A stretch of 64,000 nt of DNA from CAWCPR01 sp963797475 (lineage in GTDB: Bacteria > Chloroflexota > Anaerolineae > Anaerolineales > UBA4823), in assembly GCA_963797475.1 (NCBI GenBank), contig CAWCPR010000003.1:496001-560000 (forward strand), given 5' to 3'. Each line of letters opens with the position of its first letter. The first letter of the stretch is position 1. Position numbers and translations under genes: made by a program. This document shows, one piece after another, positions 16,785 through 24,423 of the stretch. The notes beneath the pieces are model-generated. The model made no database searches and was not told where the DNA came from. It saw only the letters and a list, made by a program, of their open reading frames with translations.

Positions 16785-17647
16785 TTAATGAACGAGCAAG
16801 GAGCGTACCACTCGCATTCTAGCCCTGCTCAATGTCAACTTATTCCAGTACTTCATTACTGGAGGATCACGCAGAACAGGGCCTACTTTCATATCCATCT
16901 CGGCCCGCAGCGCCCTGAAGCGCTTATAATCTTCCATGTACTTATCGTACCACTGCCTAAAAGCGGCCAGGTAGCCCTCGTGGTTAGCAATTTCAGCTAA
17001 TAGAGCGCAGTAGTAAGCCCAAGTAGCATAAGTTTTGCGTCCATTATCGATATGAGCCTGCATCAAGCGTCTATAGATTGCTTCAGCGCGTTCGAGCCCA
17101 ATCGAACGTGGCGCTACGGATGATTGTGATAATAGATCACGCAAGAAGCGCTGCGGCTCTTTTTCCCCCTGCTCAATTCGGTCAATCTCAAGGTTTCATA
17201 AGTCTCGCTCAAGGCCAGATCGAGCAGTATTTCGTATGCTTCGGCTGCAACCGCAAACCGGCCGGCATCAAAATACGAATCGGCTTCGTGAAAGAAGAGG
17301 CGCAACGCGATCAGCCCAACGTGATCGTCAGGGTCATAATCATCGTACTCATTGAAATTGTCCTCGCCGTAATATGTCGCAGCTTCTTCGTCGTAATACT
17401 CGCCTTTAGCAACTTTCTCCGCAAAGTCTTCTAATTCGGAGAGAAAATCCTCTGGGGATGGGTAGCGCAGATCGGCGGTTGCCATTCCTGGCGGAGCCAA
17501 AAGCTCCCAAAAGCTCTGGCGGGTGGGTTCATCCATAGCCTGTACCAAGTCCAGCAGCAGGGCTACCAACTCAGGCTTTGATTTTCTTTTAAGATAGGTG
17601 CGGATGTGTGCCAGGTGATTAGAAGAAACTTGACTTCGCTTTGACAT
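16785..17647 (-). pseudogene. Helical/TPR-like hypothetical protein, frameshifted
   Basis: Two overlapping frames give one protein of about 285 residues. The first frame (from ATG 17647) has SKPELVALLLDLVQAMDEPTRQ, an acidic tyrosine-rich linker (EYYDEEAATYYGED) and FFHEADSYFDAGRFAVAAEAYEILLDLAL, a TPR-like helical pair. Near 17190 the sensible reading moves to another frame: IDRIEQGEKEPQRFLRDLL, then LERAEAIYRRLMQAH and YLAAFRQWYDKYMEDYKRF. I do not recognise the family. It precedes the AbiEii pair in the same module and direction. Confidence 0.65.
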
Positions 17648-17710
17648 ATTAACGATTGGTAAACCAGATGGTTTAATATCGACAAGGGTGAAGTTGGCTG
17701 ATTTTCAGAT

Positions 17711-18136
17711 CAATTAAGTGTTTCTACCACCTGCTTCATAAATAGGATCGTTTTGATCTGATATAACTTGCGCCGTTCCAAAGCCTTTTCGATCACTTCT
17801 CTAAGCTCGGCTTTTCCGGCCATGATCGCTGAAAGCGTCTCGGGCAGTAAAATCCACTGCTTTGGCTCTTGGTCTGGTTGGCAATGACCGTTTGAGCTTC
17901 GCTCAATCCGCCAGGATAGTCTTGCCGGTGCCAGGCGGACCCCACAGGAGGATCGACGAAAACAGGCGGTCGGCCTCAGGCGCTCAAGAGCAGCGCTCGG
18001 CCCGCCGCAGCAGCTTTCCAGGACCGACGATCTCCTCCTGCCCGATGAACTCGTTCAAAGTGCGCGGACGCATGCGGGCGGCTAGGGGCGCCTCGGTTTT
18101 CATACACTCGTTCATGGAATGGGTGAAGAGATCCAT
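17711..18136 (-). pseudogene. Degenerate 5' fragment of rarA (copy C) starting at the rarA ATG
   Basis: Begins with a rarA-like start (MDLFTHSMNE, KTEAPLAARMRPRTLNEFIGQEEIVG) 1 nt after the stop codon of the nucleotidyltransferase gene and ends at Walker B with the same aberrant junction as copy B (KQVVETLN then stop). It carries extra palindromic insertions, for example GGCAGT...ACTGC near 17845 and GCGCTC...GCAGCGC near 17975, plus the GAGCTTCGCTC insertion shared with copy B. Identity with the intact gene is still high elsewhere. Confidence 0.87.
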
Positions 18137-18137
18137 G

Positions 18138-18713
18138 TTATTTGCTTTCTTTCAAGGCTCGTTGGAGCAGATCAGTTACGCCGAGTTCAACGGCCCAGTT
18201 CTGCAGGTAATCCAAATCCAGCCGGCCAGCTTGTACTTTGAGCACCCCTAATATATCACGCCACTGCCGGTCGGAGACGCCGCCACCTAAACGATACCAT
18301 TCCAACTTCGCCAGGATGGTATCTTCAGCGGTAGCTATAAAAGCTTTTTGCTCTGGATCGGATGCTAAAATTTGTTCGACCCGACGCTGGAATTGAATCT
18401 GGTCAAATGGACGTTCTTTTCGAACAAACACGTCGACCTTAAACATGGTCTTCAGATGGATCAGGTTGAAACTGCTGCGATTGAAAATTGCATCAAGGAT
18501 CATCTCTTCATCAACGTAGAAATCTTCGCCCAACAATTCGACCAATGACTTTGCCTGTTCGTGTTTTAATTCTGCAACGATGTCTGCGTCTATAGTTGAA
18601 CGTGTAACGCCATGCAATGCAGAAGCCATTGAACCGCCAATAAGATAAGGAATATGAAGTTGATCAAAAGCTTCTACGACGAGCATCAATACACCTACGG
18701 CTTCGGGTAGCAT
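18138..18713 (-). CDS. Nucleotidyltransferase-fold protein (toxin-like)
   Basis: A 191-residue protein with a nucleotidyltransferase fold: IPYLIGGSMASALHGVTRSTIDADIVAEL (residues about 21-49) carries the GGS and DxD-type metal site, and MFKVDVFVRKERPFDQIQF supplies the third acidic residue. TAEDTILAKLEWYRLGGGVSDRQWRDI is typical of DUF6036-like nucleotidyltransferases. The upstream small gene ends 2 nt before it, as in toxin-antitoxin pairs, and its own stop lies 1 nt before the ATG of rarA fragment C. Confidence 0.8.
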   Translation of the reverse strand: MLPEAVGVLMLVVEAFDQLHIPYLIGGSMASALHGVTRSTIDADIVAELKHEQAKSLVELLGEDFYVDEEMILDAIFNRSSFNLIHLKTMFKVDVFVRKERPFDQIQFQRRVEQILASDPEQKAFIATAEDTILAKLEWYRLGGGVSDRQWRDILGVLKVQAGRLDLDYLQNWAVELGVTDLLQRALKESK

Positions 18714-18715
18714 TC

Positions 18716-18970
18716 TTAAGACTCACCTGGTAACGGCCCATACGCTTTGCGCGCCAGATCTTCGCCCAGAAGTAGGCCCGCCAATCGGCGGCGCAACTGC
18801 GTTTCGTTTTCATCAGGATATCGATCTTTTAATCCGGTAAACGCGAGCAGTTTGACAGATTGGTTCAACTGATCTATCATTTCCAGCTTACGCCAGGGTG
18901 GAGCCTTACGAAGCAGATCAATCAAGACGGCTTCAGCTTCCGGTCGTGTGTCAGGGAACAGAACAGACAT
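18716..18970 (-). CDS. Small protein paired with nucleotidyltransferase (antitoxin candidate)
   Basis: An 84-residue, mostly helical protein (RPEAEAVLIDLLRKAPPWRKLEM, then RDELT-like DENETQLRRRLAGLLLGEDLARK). Proteins of this type precede nucleotidyltransferase-fold genes in many bacteria. The start ATG 18970 lies 6 nt after a TATAAT (18982-18977), so translation may begin from a leaderless transcript. Antitoxin role is inferred from gene pairing only. Confidence 0.6.
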   Translation of the reverse strand: MSVLFPDTRPEAEAVLIDLLRKAPPWRKLEMIDQLNQSVKLLAFTGLKDRYPDENETQLRRRLAGLLLGEDLARKAYGPLPGES

Positions 18971-18976
18971 AACCTA

Positions 18977-18982
18977 ATTATA
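18977..18982 (-). promoter_or_regulatory. -10 box for a leaderless module transcript
   Basis: TATAAT on the minus strand, 6 nt before the ATG at 18970, which would place the transcription start at the A of the start codon. No strong -35 box is evident at 16-18 bp. Confidence 0.4.
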
Positions 18983-19049
18983 CTGTCCACTTATGGCTGC
19001 ACGGACCAAACAGCCGACTAAAAATCGCTACCCAAGCGCGAATCGAGCG

Positions 19050-20213
19050 TCAGGGTCGGGAAGCGAGCGGGATCCATTCCTGGTCCATGAGACCGGTATA
19101 TTGCGATTGGGGCCGGATAATTCGGTTCTGGCGCTGTTGTTCCCGGCAATGGGCAATCCAACCGGCTGCCCGGCTGATGGCAAGGGTGGGGCTGAAGAGC
19201 TCTACCGGCAGGTCAAGGCCATGCAGGAGCAGTGCAGTGTAGTATTCAACATTGGTCTGCAGATGGCGACCTGGTTTGTATTCTTCCAGCAAATCCAGGG
19301 CCGTCTGCTCGACCGATTTAGCTAATGCATACAACTCAAGATCCCCAGCTTGCTGGTAGAGGCGCTCGGCTGCAACTGCCAGCACATCGGCGCGTGGATC
19401 GCGCACCTTGTAGACCCGGTGGCCGAAGCCCATCAACCGTTCACCTTGCTCCAGCTTCTTGCGCAGGTAAGGCTCAGCCCGGCTGGCTTCGCCGATTTCA
19501 AAGACCATATCCAGGGCAGGGCCCGGAGCGCCCCCGTGCAGCGGGCCTTTCAAAGCGCCGATCGCACCTACCAGCGCAGATATCAGGTCCGATCCGGTAG
19601 AGATAATGACGCGGGCTGTAAAAGTAGAAGCGTTTAATCCATGGTCCACGACGGCGTTAAGGTAGGTTTCGAGGGCGCGCACATACGCCGGATGAGGAAC
19701 ATGACCCTTGAGCATGTACAGGTAGTTCGCCGCATATCCCAGGTCTGCCCTGGGCTCGAGCGGCTGCTCGCCGTTTTGCAAACGCCAGTAGGCGGCGACC
19801 AAGCTAGACAGGCGACCCAAGATCGCCGCGTTCTCTTCCCACACATCTTGAGCCAGGGGGAAATCCAAACTCAGCGCTCCGGCAGCAATCCGCAGTGCGT
19901 CCATATTTTTGATTTTAGCCTCAGCGGATACTTTCAAGAGATCCATAGCTGCCTGAGACAGGCTGCGGTTTTGCGCCAGTTTTTCGCAAAACTCGAAGAG
20001 CTGCCGGGAGTCTGGCAGGTTTCCCGTCCAGAGCAGGTATGCCATTTCTTCAAAGCTGGCTTGAGGAGCGATCTTCTCCAGCGGGAAACCAGCGATCGTC
20101 AATTCTCCGGCCTGCCCATCCACACGGCTGAGGCGGGTTTGGGCCGCGATCACCCCTTCAAGGCCAGGCGCGTAGGTCGCGTGTATCCTGGCGGTTTCGT
20201 TCAGGTTGTTCAT
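19050..20213 (-). CDS. Citrate synthase family protein
   Basis: A protein of about 387 residues of the citrate/2-methylcitrate synthase family, condensing acetyl-CoA with oxaloacetate or a related oxoacid. Catalytic elements are visible: GPLHGGAPGPALDM (histidine), LMGFGHRVYKVRDPRADVL (histidine and aspartate) and the C-terminal SPTLAISRAAGWIAHCREQ with its arginine-binding region. I start at ATG 20213 with GGAA upstream; an earlier in-frame start at 20276 would add non-conserved residues. It is divergent from an HTH-fused paralogue, with a shared 22-bp operator between them. Confidence 0.87.
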   Translation of the reverse strand: MNNLNETARIHATYAPGLEGVIAAQTRLSRVDGQAGELTIAGFPLEKIAPQASFEEMAYLLWTGNLPDSRQLFEFCEKLAQNRSLSQAAMDLLKVSAEAKIKNMDALRIAAGALSLDFPLAQDVWEENAAILGRLSSLVAAYWRLQNGEQPLEPRADLGYAANYLYMLKGHVPHPAYVRALETYLNAVVDHGLNASTFTARVIISTGSDLISALVGAIGALKGPLHGGAPGPALDMVFEIGEASRAEPYLRKKLEQGERLMGFGHRVYKVRDPRADVLAVAAERLYQQAGDLELYALAKSVEQTALDLLEEYKPGRHLQTNVEYYTALLLHGLDLPVELFSPTLAISRAAGWIAHCREQQRQNRIIRPQSQYTGLMDQEWIPLASRP

Positions 20214-20241
20214 TTCATTTCCAATCCTTTGTAAAAAATAA

Positions 20242-20255
20242 TCGAGAATTCTCGA
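20242..20255. promoter_or_regulatory. 14-bp perfect palindrome in the leader of the citrate synthase gene
   Basis: TCGAGAATTCTCGA is a perfect palindrome between the promoter (20325-20352) and the start codon (20213) of the minus-strand gene. It could be a second operator acting as a roadblock. No similar site was seen elsewhere in the window. Confidence 0.4.
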
Positions 20256-20324
20256 AAAAGTGAGGCGTTCTCCCAATTATTGGAAGGATGCAACGATTTC
20301 GGATAAAGTTACTCCATGCAATAA

Positions 20325-20352
20325 ATTATAAGCCTAGGGTTTTGTTTGTCAA
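20325..20352 (-). promoter_or_regulatory. Sigma70-type promoter of the minus-strand citrate synthase gene
   Basis: TTGACA (20352-20347), a 16-bp spacer and TATAAT (20330-20325), read on the minus strand; both hexamers are perfect. The leader would be about 105 nt. The first base of the -35 box touches the shared dyad. Confidence 0.8.
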
Positions 20353-20373
20353 TATTGATCAATAGATCAATAT
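20352..20373. promoter_or_regulatory. Shared operator between divergent citrate synthase genes
   Basis: ATATTGATC-AATA-GATCAATAT: a perfect 9-bp inverted repeat with a 4-bp centre. It covers the -35 region and spacer of the rightward promoter and abuts the -35 of the leftward one, the place expected for autoregulation by the HTH domain fused to the rightward citrate synthase. Confidence 0.75.
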
Positions 20374-20384
20374 AAGAGTATAAT
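20355..20384 (+). promoter_or_regulatory. Promoter of the HTH-citrate synthase gene (leaderless start)
   Basis: TTGATC (20355-20360), an 18-bp spacer and a perfect TATAAT (20379-20384). Transcription would start at about 20391-20392, exactly at the ATG at 20392. The slightly long spacer is occupied by the dyad, a layout like that of MerR-type promoters. Confidence 0.6.
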
Positions 20385-20391
20385 GATCGTT

Positions 20392-21600
20392 ATGACACAA
20401 CCCACTTACTTTTCGGCCCGGGAAGCAGCGGCAGTGCTGGGAGTCAGCCGGGCGACTTTGTATGCCTACGTCAGTCGCGGCCTGATTCGCTCAGAAGCGA
20501 TGGGCGGCAAGCCGCGCGAACGGCGCTACCGGGGGGAGGATATTAACCGCCTAAAGGACCGCAAAGAAATGCGGCGGAATCCGGCGAAAACGGCCGAACA
20601 GGCCCTGAGCTGGGGCGTTCCTGTGCTCGAGTCGCAACTGACGTTGATTTCCGACGGGCGCTTGTATTACCGGGGGCATGATGCGACGGGCCTGGCTTTG
20701 AACGACAGCCTCGAGCGTGTGGCTATGCTGTTGTGGACCGGTGAAATTGAGGCAGCTTTTCCGCAACGGGTCGAAGCCGAATCTCCTGCCTTGTCATTTC
20801 CCAATTTCCAGTGGGAAAGCCTGGCGCCTATTAATGCTTTCCAGGCGGCCCTGATCCAGGCTGAATCTCAGGATATGGCAGCCTTTGACCTGCGGCCGGA
20901 AAGCGTGGTCCAAAAAGGCGTTTCTATTCTGCACAGGTTAGCCAGGATCGCCGCTCGAAAGGAAACCGACGCTGGCGCACCGGTCGCCAAAATCCTGCAG
21001 GCCGGATGGGCATCTTCCAGGCCTCAGACCGCCCGGCTGATCAATGCTGCTCTGGTGTTGTGCGCCGACCATGAGCTGAACGTCTCAGCTTTTACGGCGA
21101 GATGCGTGGCCTCTGCCGGTTCCACGCCGTATGCAGTGGTAACTGCCGGGCTGGCTGCTTTACAGGGGGTGAAGCATGGAGGCCTATCCAGGCGAGTGCA
21201 GGCGCTTTTTCAAGAAGTGGGCAGTCCGGAACGGGCGCAGGCTGTGCTTTCCGGGCGATTGCAGCGCGGGGAATCGATCCCAGGTTTCGGACACCCCTTG
21301 TACCCGCAAGGCGATCCGCGCGCACGCCTGCTGCTGGAGCTGCTCCGCAATATGGCTGCCTCTGAACAACCGGATTTAGCTGAGTCGATTGCCTGGGAAG
21401 CCTTGAGTTTAATCGGCGAGCTACCTACCCTCGATTTCGCCCTGGTGTGCCTGGCGCGCGGGTTGGAACTGCCGGAGGAGGCGGCGATCATGATGTTTGC
21501 GATTGGGCGAACGGTTGGATGGATCGCACACGCGATCGAACAATACCAGACGAATGCACTCATCCGCCCTAGAGCTCGATATATCGGGCCACAGCCCTGA
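20392..21600 (+). CDS. HTH-domain--citrate synthase fusion protein
   Basis: A 402-residue two-domain protein. Residues about 5-60 form a MerR/excisionase-like winged HTH (YFSAREAAAVLGVSRATLYAYVSRGL, then KPRERRYRGEDINRL); the rest is a citrate synthase family domain with AALQGVKHGGLSRR, IPGFGHPLYPQGDPRARLLL and GRTVGWIAHAIEQY, so the catalytic histidines and aspartate appear kept. It may be both enzyme and metabolite-sensing regulator of the divergent citrate synthase gene. I use ATG 20392, which suits a leaderless mRNA; ATG 20383 lies inside the -10 box. Confidence 0.85.
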   Translation: MTQPTYFSAREAAAVLGVSRATLYAYVSRGLIRSEAMGGKPRERRYRGEDINRLKDRKEMRRNPAKTAEQALSWGVPVLESQLTLISDGRLYYRGHDATGLALNDSLERVAMLLWTGEIEAAFPQRVEAESPALSFPNFQWESLAPINAFQAALIQAESQDMAAFDLRPESVVQKGVSILHRLARIAARKETDAGAPVAKILQAGWASSRPQTARLINAALVLCADHELNVSAFTARCVASAGSTPYAVVTAGLAALQGVKHGGLSRRVQALFQEVGSPERAQAVLSGRLQRGESIPGFGHPLYPQGDPRARLLLELLRNMAASEQPDLAESIAWEALSLIGELPTLDFALVCLARGLELPEEAAIMMFAIGRTVGWIAHAIEQYQTNALIRPRARYIGPQP

Positions 21601-21626
21601 TACCTGCTTTTGGTGGTCTAACAGGG

Positions 21627-21647
21627 CGCGTGGGAGGCGCGTTTTTT
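21627..21647 (+). terminator. Rho-independent terminator after the HTH-citrate synthase gene
   Basis: CGCG-TGGGAGG-CGCG (stem 21627-21630 with 21638-21641) followed directly by six T. The stem is short but G+C only, and it stands between convergent genes. Confidence 0.55.
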
Positions 21648-21660
21648 GTGTCAGGCAGCT

Positions 21661-24282
21661 TCAGGGGCAGGCCGAACCCCACTGGTTGCTTGGAGGGGTT
21701 TCAATCCTCTGACCGTTGGCGTTCTGATAGACTGCAACGACGTAGTACGTCGTACAACTGGTGGAGCCCGGGTCAAAATACTGCCGGACGAGATTATTCA
21801 ATTGGTCCTCGGCAACGATCCGGGTAAAGCCGGAACCCGAATCACGATACACACGGAACCCGATAATCGAATTTTCAGCATCGTAGGCCCAGGTAAGCAG
21901 CGTTCCCATATCCGGCGGCGGGTTGGGGTTCGCTTCGATCTGGCCGAGCAGATTGTATGCCAGCGTCACAGTTCCGCCTGCGCCGGGATGTTGTAGCCTG
22001 ACCTCCACCGTGCTGAGCACCTGCTGGCTGCCATTAAAAGCCCTCAGCACAAATACAGCATCCTCACTGAGGTTCAAAGACAGGCTGTCCTGCGGGTTAA
22101 GCTGGGAGAGACCAACATTTCCCAGCGGGCCGCCTGTCAACGTGATATTCGTCGTATCGCCTGAGACCACCCAATCCAAGCGAACCCCGACCTCCTCGTC
22201 GCTTAACTGTACGGGCTGAGCCGGCGTCGCGGTAAACAGCACGATGGCTGGAGCTGCCGGTGCGAGCGTAGGCGTGGGCGCTGGGGGTGGCGTCGGCGTG
22301 GGCGGGGCCGGGTTGACTGTAATCTGGCGCAAGGCGCTCGTCGATTGCTGGCCATTACTGGCCGTGAGCACATAGAGCAACGTTTCAGAAGGGGTCTGGC
22401 TCACCGCGCCGGATGCGGGCAGGTGATCCCCAATCGATTGGATAGAGACTTCATCCACGCCGCTCACCTGCCACGTAATGGTGACATTCTGGCCGGCTGT
22501 GATCGTGGCAGGCTCGACGCGAAAATCCCGGATCACCGGGGCCGGCTTGCCGGGCGGCGGGTTTACCGCCACATCCAACACTTGCTCGATAGCCCGGCCC
22601 GGGATTGAATTGTTGTAAGCTTTTAAGGTAAAGACGGTCCGCTTTTCCAGGCGGATCTTTTGCGAGCCTTCAGGATTATCCAGTGTTTGGGAAAAAACAT
22701 CACTCACCAGCACCAGTTTGTCGGCGTCTGTCACCGACCAGGAGATTTCGGTAAACGCACCGCTGTCTACCTGGGGAGGCTGCGCTTGAAATAAAAGAAT
22801 TTGGGGGGTAACCGGTGTGACGTTCACCGTCCGGACGATGCTGAACAGCGTGCCGGGCGAGAAAAGGCGTGAAGCCCAGGTGTCGCCGGTGAGCTGGAAA
22901 CGGGTGGTCGCCAACGGGTGTTGGATCTGCTCGCCGTGGGCGTCTCCCAGCGGCTCACCATTTAGCTTGAGTGTCATGAGAATGGGCGGCCAGGAAGTCC
23001 ACCGCAAGGTCACCGGCTCGCCGGCGCGGATATCGGTAGGGCTAACCGCCAGGCTCATTCGCGGCCAGAAACCAAAGACAGCCAGGGCAAAAACGGCGGC
23101 AAGAATTAATAACAACATCCAGGGGCCGATCAACGGACGGGCATACAGCCGGCCCATCACCGTGCGCGGCGGCTGGGTCCCCTCCAACGGAGTGGTTGAA
23201 ACGGTAAATTGTATGTCTCGGTTGCGCAGCCCCACCACCTGGCGCTTGCGGGCGGTGATAAAGACCGGCAGAACGACCGTCGAATCAGAAGCGAGATGGA
23301 AATCGGTCTGGTTGGCCAGACGAACGCTTTCTCCGGGCGATTGAAACTCGAAGCTACAGGCGCGATCATCATCGGTGCCTTCAACGCGATAGCGCGCCTG
23401 GCTGTTGCCCTGATTGGTCACTGCCATGCTGGCAGTCGCAGTGCGTTGGTCCCAGGAAATGGTAAACTGGCGCGGGGAAAGATCACTGATGGCAAACTCG
23501 TAGAACGGGTTGATCACTAAAGTAGCGCCGCGCCGGCTCAACCGGCCCGGATAGTTAGGGGATATGACCGTCACTGCGAAGTGGTGCGGGCCGGCCCGGC
23601 TGGCTGGAGCGCGCGGCGGTGTGATAGAAACCATCACACTGGCGCGCTGGTTGACTTTCAAGCGCATGTTGATAGGCGTAATCGTCACCCAATTCGGATC
23701 CAGGCCTTCCAGGCTGACTTCGAAATCGGCAACCGTCTCGCCGCCGTTAGAAATGGAAAATACCAGGGTCAGGTTTTGGCCGGCATCGATCGTATATTCG
23801 GGCACCACCGGCTCAGTAGTAATGGCATCATCGAGCTGGTCGGGCGGACGCACGGCCAGACTGGATGGCGGCACCAGGCCGGTTTCACCAGGCCGAGCCA
23901 ACGCCTGCCCAGGACCGTCGCTCTCCTTTTGAATTAATGAGCGCTCGAGCGGCTGGCGCTTTTCCCCCACCTCACTCTCGATCAGCGTGATTCGATAATC
24001 GCCCAGCTCGATCGTATCCCAGGTATGGACCTCAATCGCCTCAGATGGTGAAAGGACCTGGTCGCCCCCGGTCGTTTCGGCTGTTTCGCTGAGCTGCACG
24101 AACTGATATGGCTTATGGCGCAAGTCCAGCATGGCATGAAATGGCGAAATACCAGGACCAGAGACGATGATATCGTTATCAGGATGGCTGCCAAAATTAA
24201 TGACTTCCCGATCGGGTTCAATATCAAAAAAGAATATCTCGCCGCTGTCTTTGATGATCTCGAGTTTTTCGCGAGTAGCCAT
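21661..24282 (-). CDS. FHA-domain membrane protein with extracytoplasmic Ig/Fn3-like domains
   Basis: An 873-residue modular protein. An N-terminal FHA domain (residues about 25-100; NFGSHPDNDIIVSGPGISPFHA), a NEW3/CARDB-like beta domain (about 165-270), a second beta domain, one membrane segment (about 383-407; PWMLLLILAAVFALAVFGFWP), then repeated Ig-like domains each opening with AGEPVTLRWT- or AGQNVTITWQ-type strands, a proline-threonine linker (about 640-665) and a final Fn3 domain. FHA domains bind phosphothreonine peptides, so it may connect Ser/Thr kinase signalling to the envelope. No kinase gene is adjacent. Confidence 0.8.
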   Translation of the reverse strand: MATREKLEIIKDSGEIFFFDIEPDREVINFGSHPDNDIIVSGPGISPFHAMLDLRHKPYQFVQLSETAETTGGDQVLSPSEAIEVHTWDTIELGDYRITLIESEVGEKRQPLERSLIQKESDGPGQALARPGETGLVPPSSLAVRPPDQLDDAITTEPVVPEYTIDAGQNLTLVFSISNGGETVADFEVSLEGLDPNWVTITPINMRLKVNQRASVMVSITPPRAPASRAGPHHFAVTVISPNYPGRLSRRGATLVINPFYEFAISDLSPRQFTISWDQRTATASMAVTNQGNSQARYRVEGTDDDRACSFEFQSPGESVRLANQTDFHLASDSTVVLPVFITARKRQVVGLRNRDIQFTVSTTPLEGTQPPRTVMGRLYARPLIGPWMLLLILAAVFALAVFGFWPRMSLAVSPTDIRAGEPVTLRWTSWPPILMTLKLNGEPLGDAHGEQIQHPLATTRFQLTGDTWASRLFSPGTLFSIVRTVNVTPVTPQILLFQAQPPQVDSGAFTEISWSVTDADKLVLVSDVFSQTLDNPEGSQKIRLEKRTVFTLKAYNNSIPGRAIEQVLDVAVNPPPGKPAPVIRDFRVEPATITAGQNVTITWQVSGVDEVSIQSIGDHLPASGAVSQTPSETLLYVLTASNGQQSTSALRQITVNPAPPTPTPPPAPTPTLAPAAPAIVLFTATPAQPVQLSDEEVGVRLDWVVSGDTTNITLTGGPLGNVGLSQLNPQDSLSLNLSEDAVFVLRAFNGSQQVLSTVEVRLQHPGAGGTVTLAYNLLGQIEANPNPPPDMGTLLTWAYDAENSIIGFRVYRDSGSGFTRIVAEDQLNNLVRQYFDPGSTSCTTYYVVAVYQNANGQRIETPPSNQWGSACP

Positions 24283-24342
24283 GCTATTTTTCGAGGAATT
24301 GTACGCTATGCAAACGATCTGACGGTTCGCCCGCTATCCGTA

Positions 24343-24371
24343 AGGATAGCAAAACTTACAGCGCATGTCAA
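24343..24371 (-). promoter_or_regulatory. Sigma70-type promoter of the FHA-protein gene
   Basis: TTGACA (24371-24366), a 17-bp spacer and TATCCT (24348-24343), read on the minus strand. The -10 lies in one arm of a perfect hairpin GCTATCC-TTAC-GGATAGC (24350-24333), which might be an operator. Confidence 0.65.
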
Positions 24372-24423
24372 CTTTTCCCCTAATTATAAAGCACGCGGCA
24401 GGGCTGAGATCAACCGAGTTCTC

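Noticed and set aside
14438..18990. Classic integrative element with tRNA attachment site and integrase
   Set aside because: No integrase, transposase or tRNA gene was seen in the region; the boundaries are defined by rarA fragments instead.
24333..24350. Terminator between the NrfD gene and the FHA gene
   Set aside because: The perfect 7-bp hairpin has no T-run on either side and overlaps the FHA promoter -10 box, so an operator is more likely.
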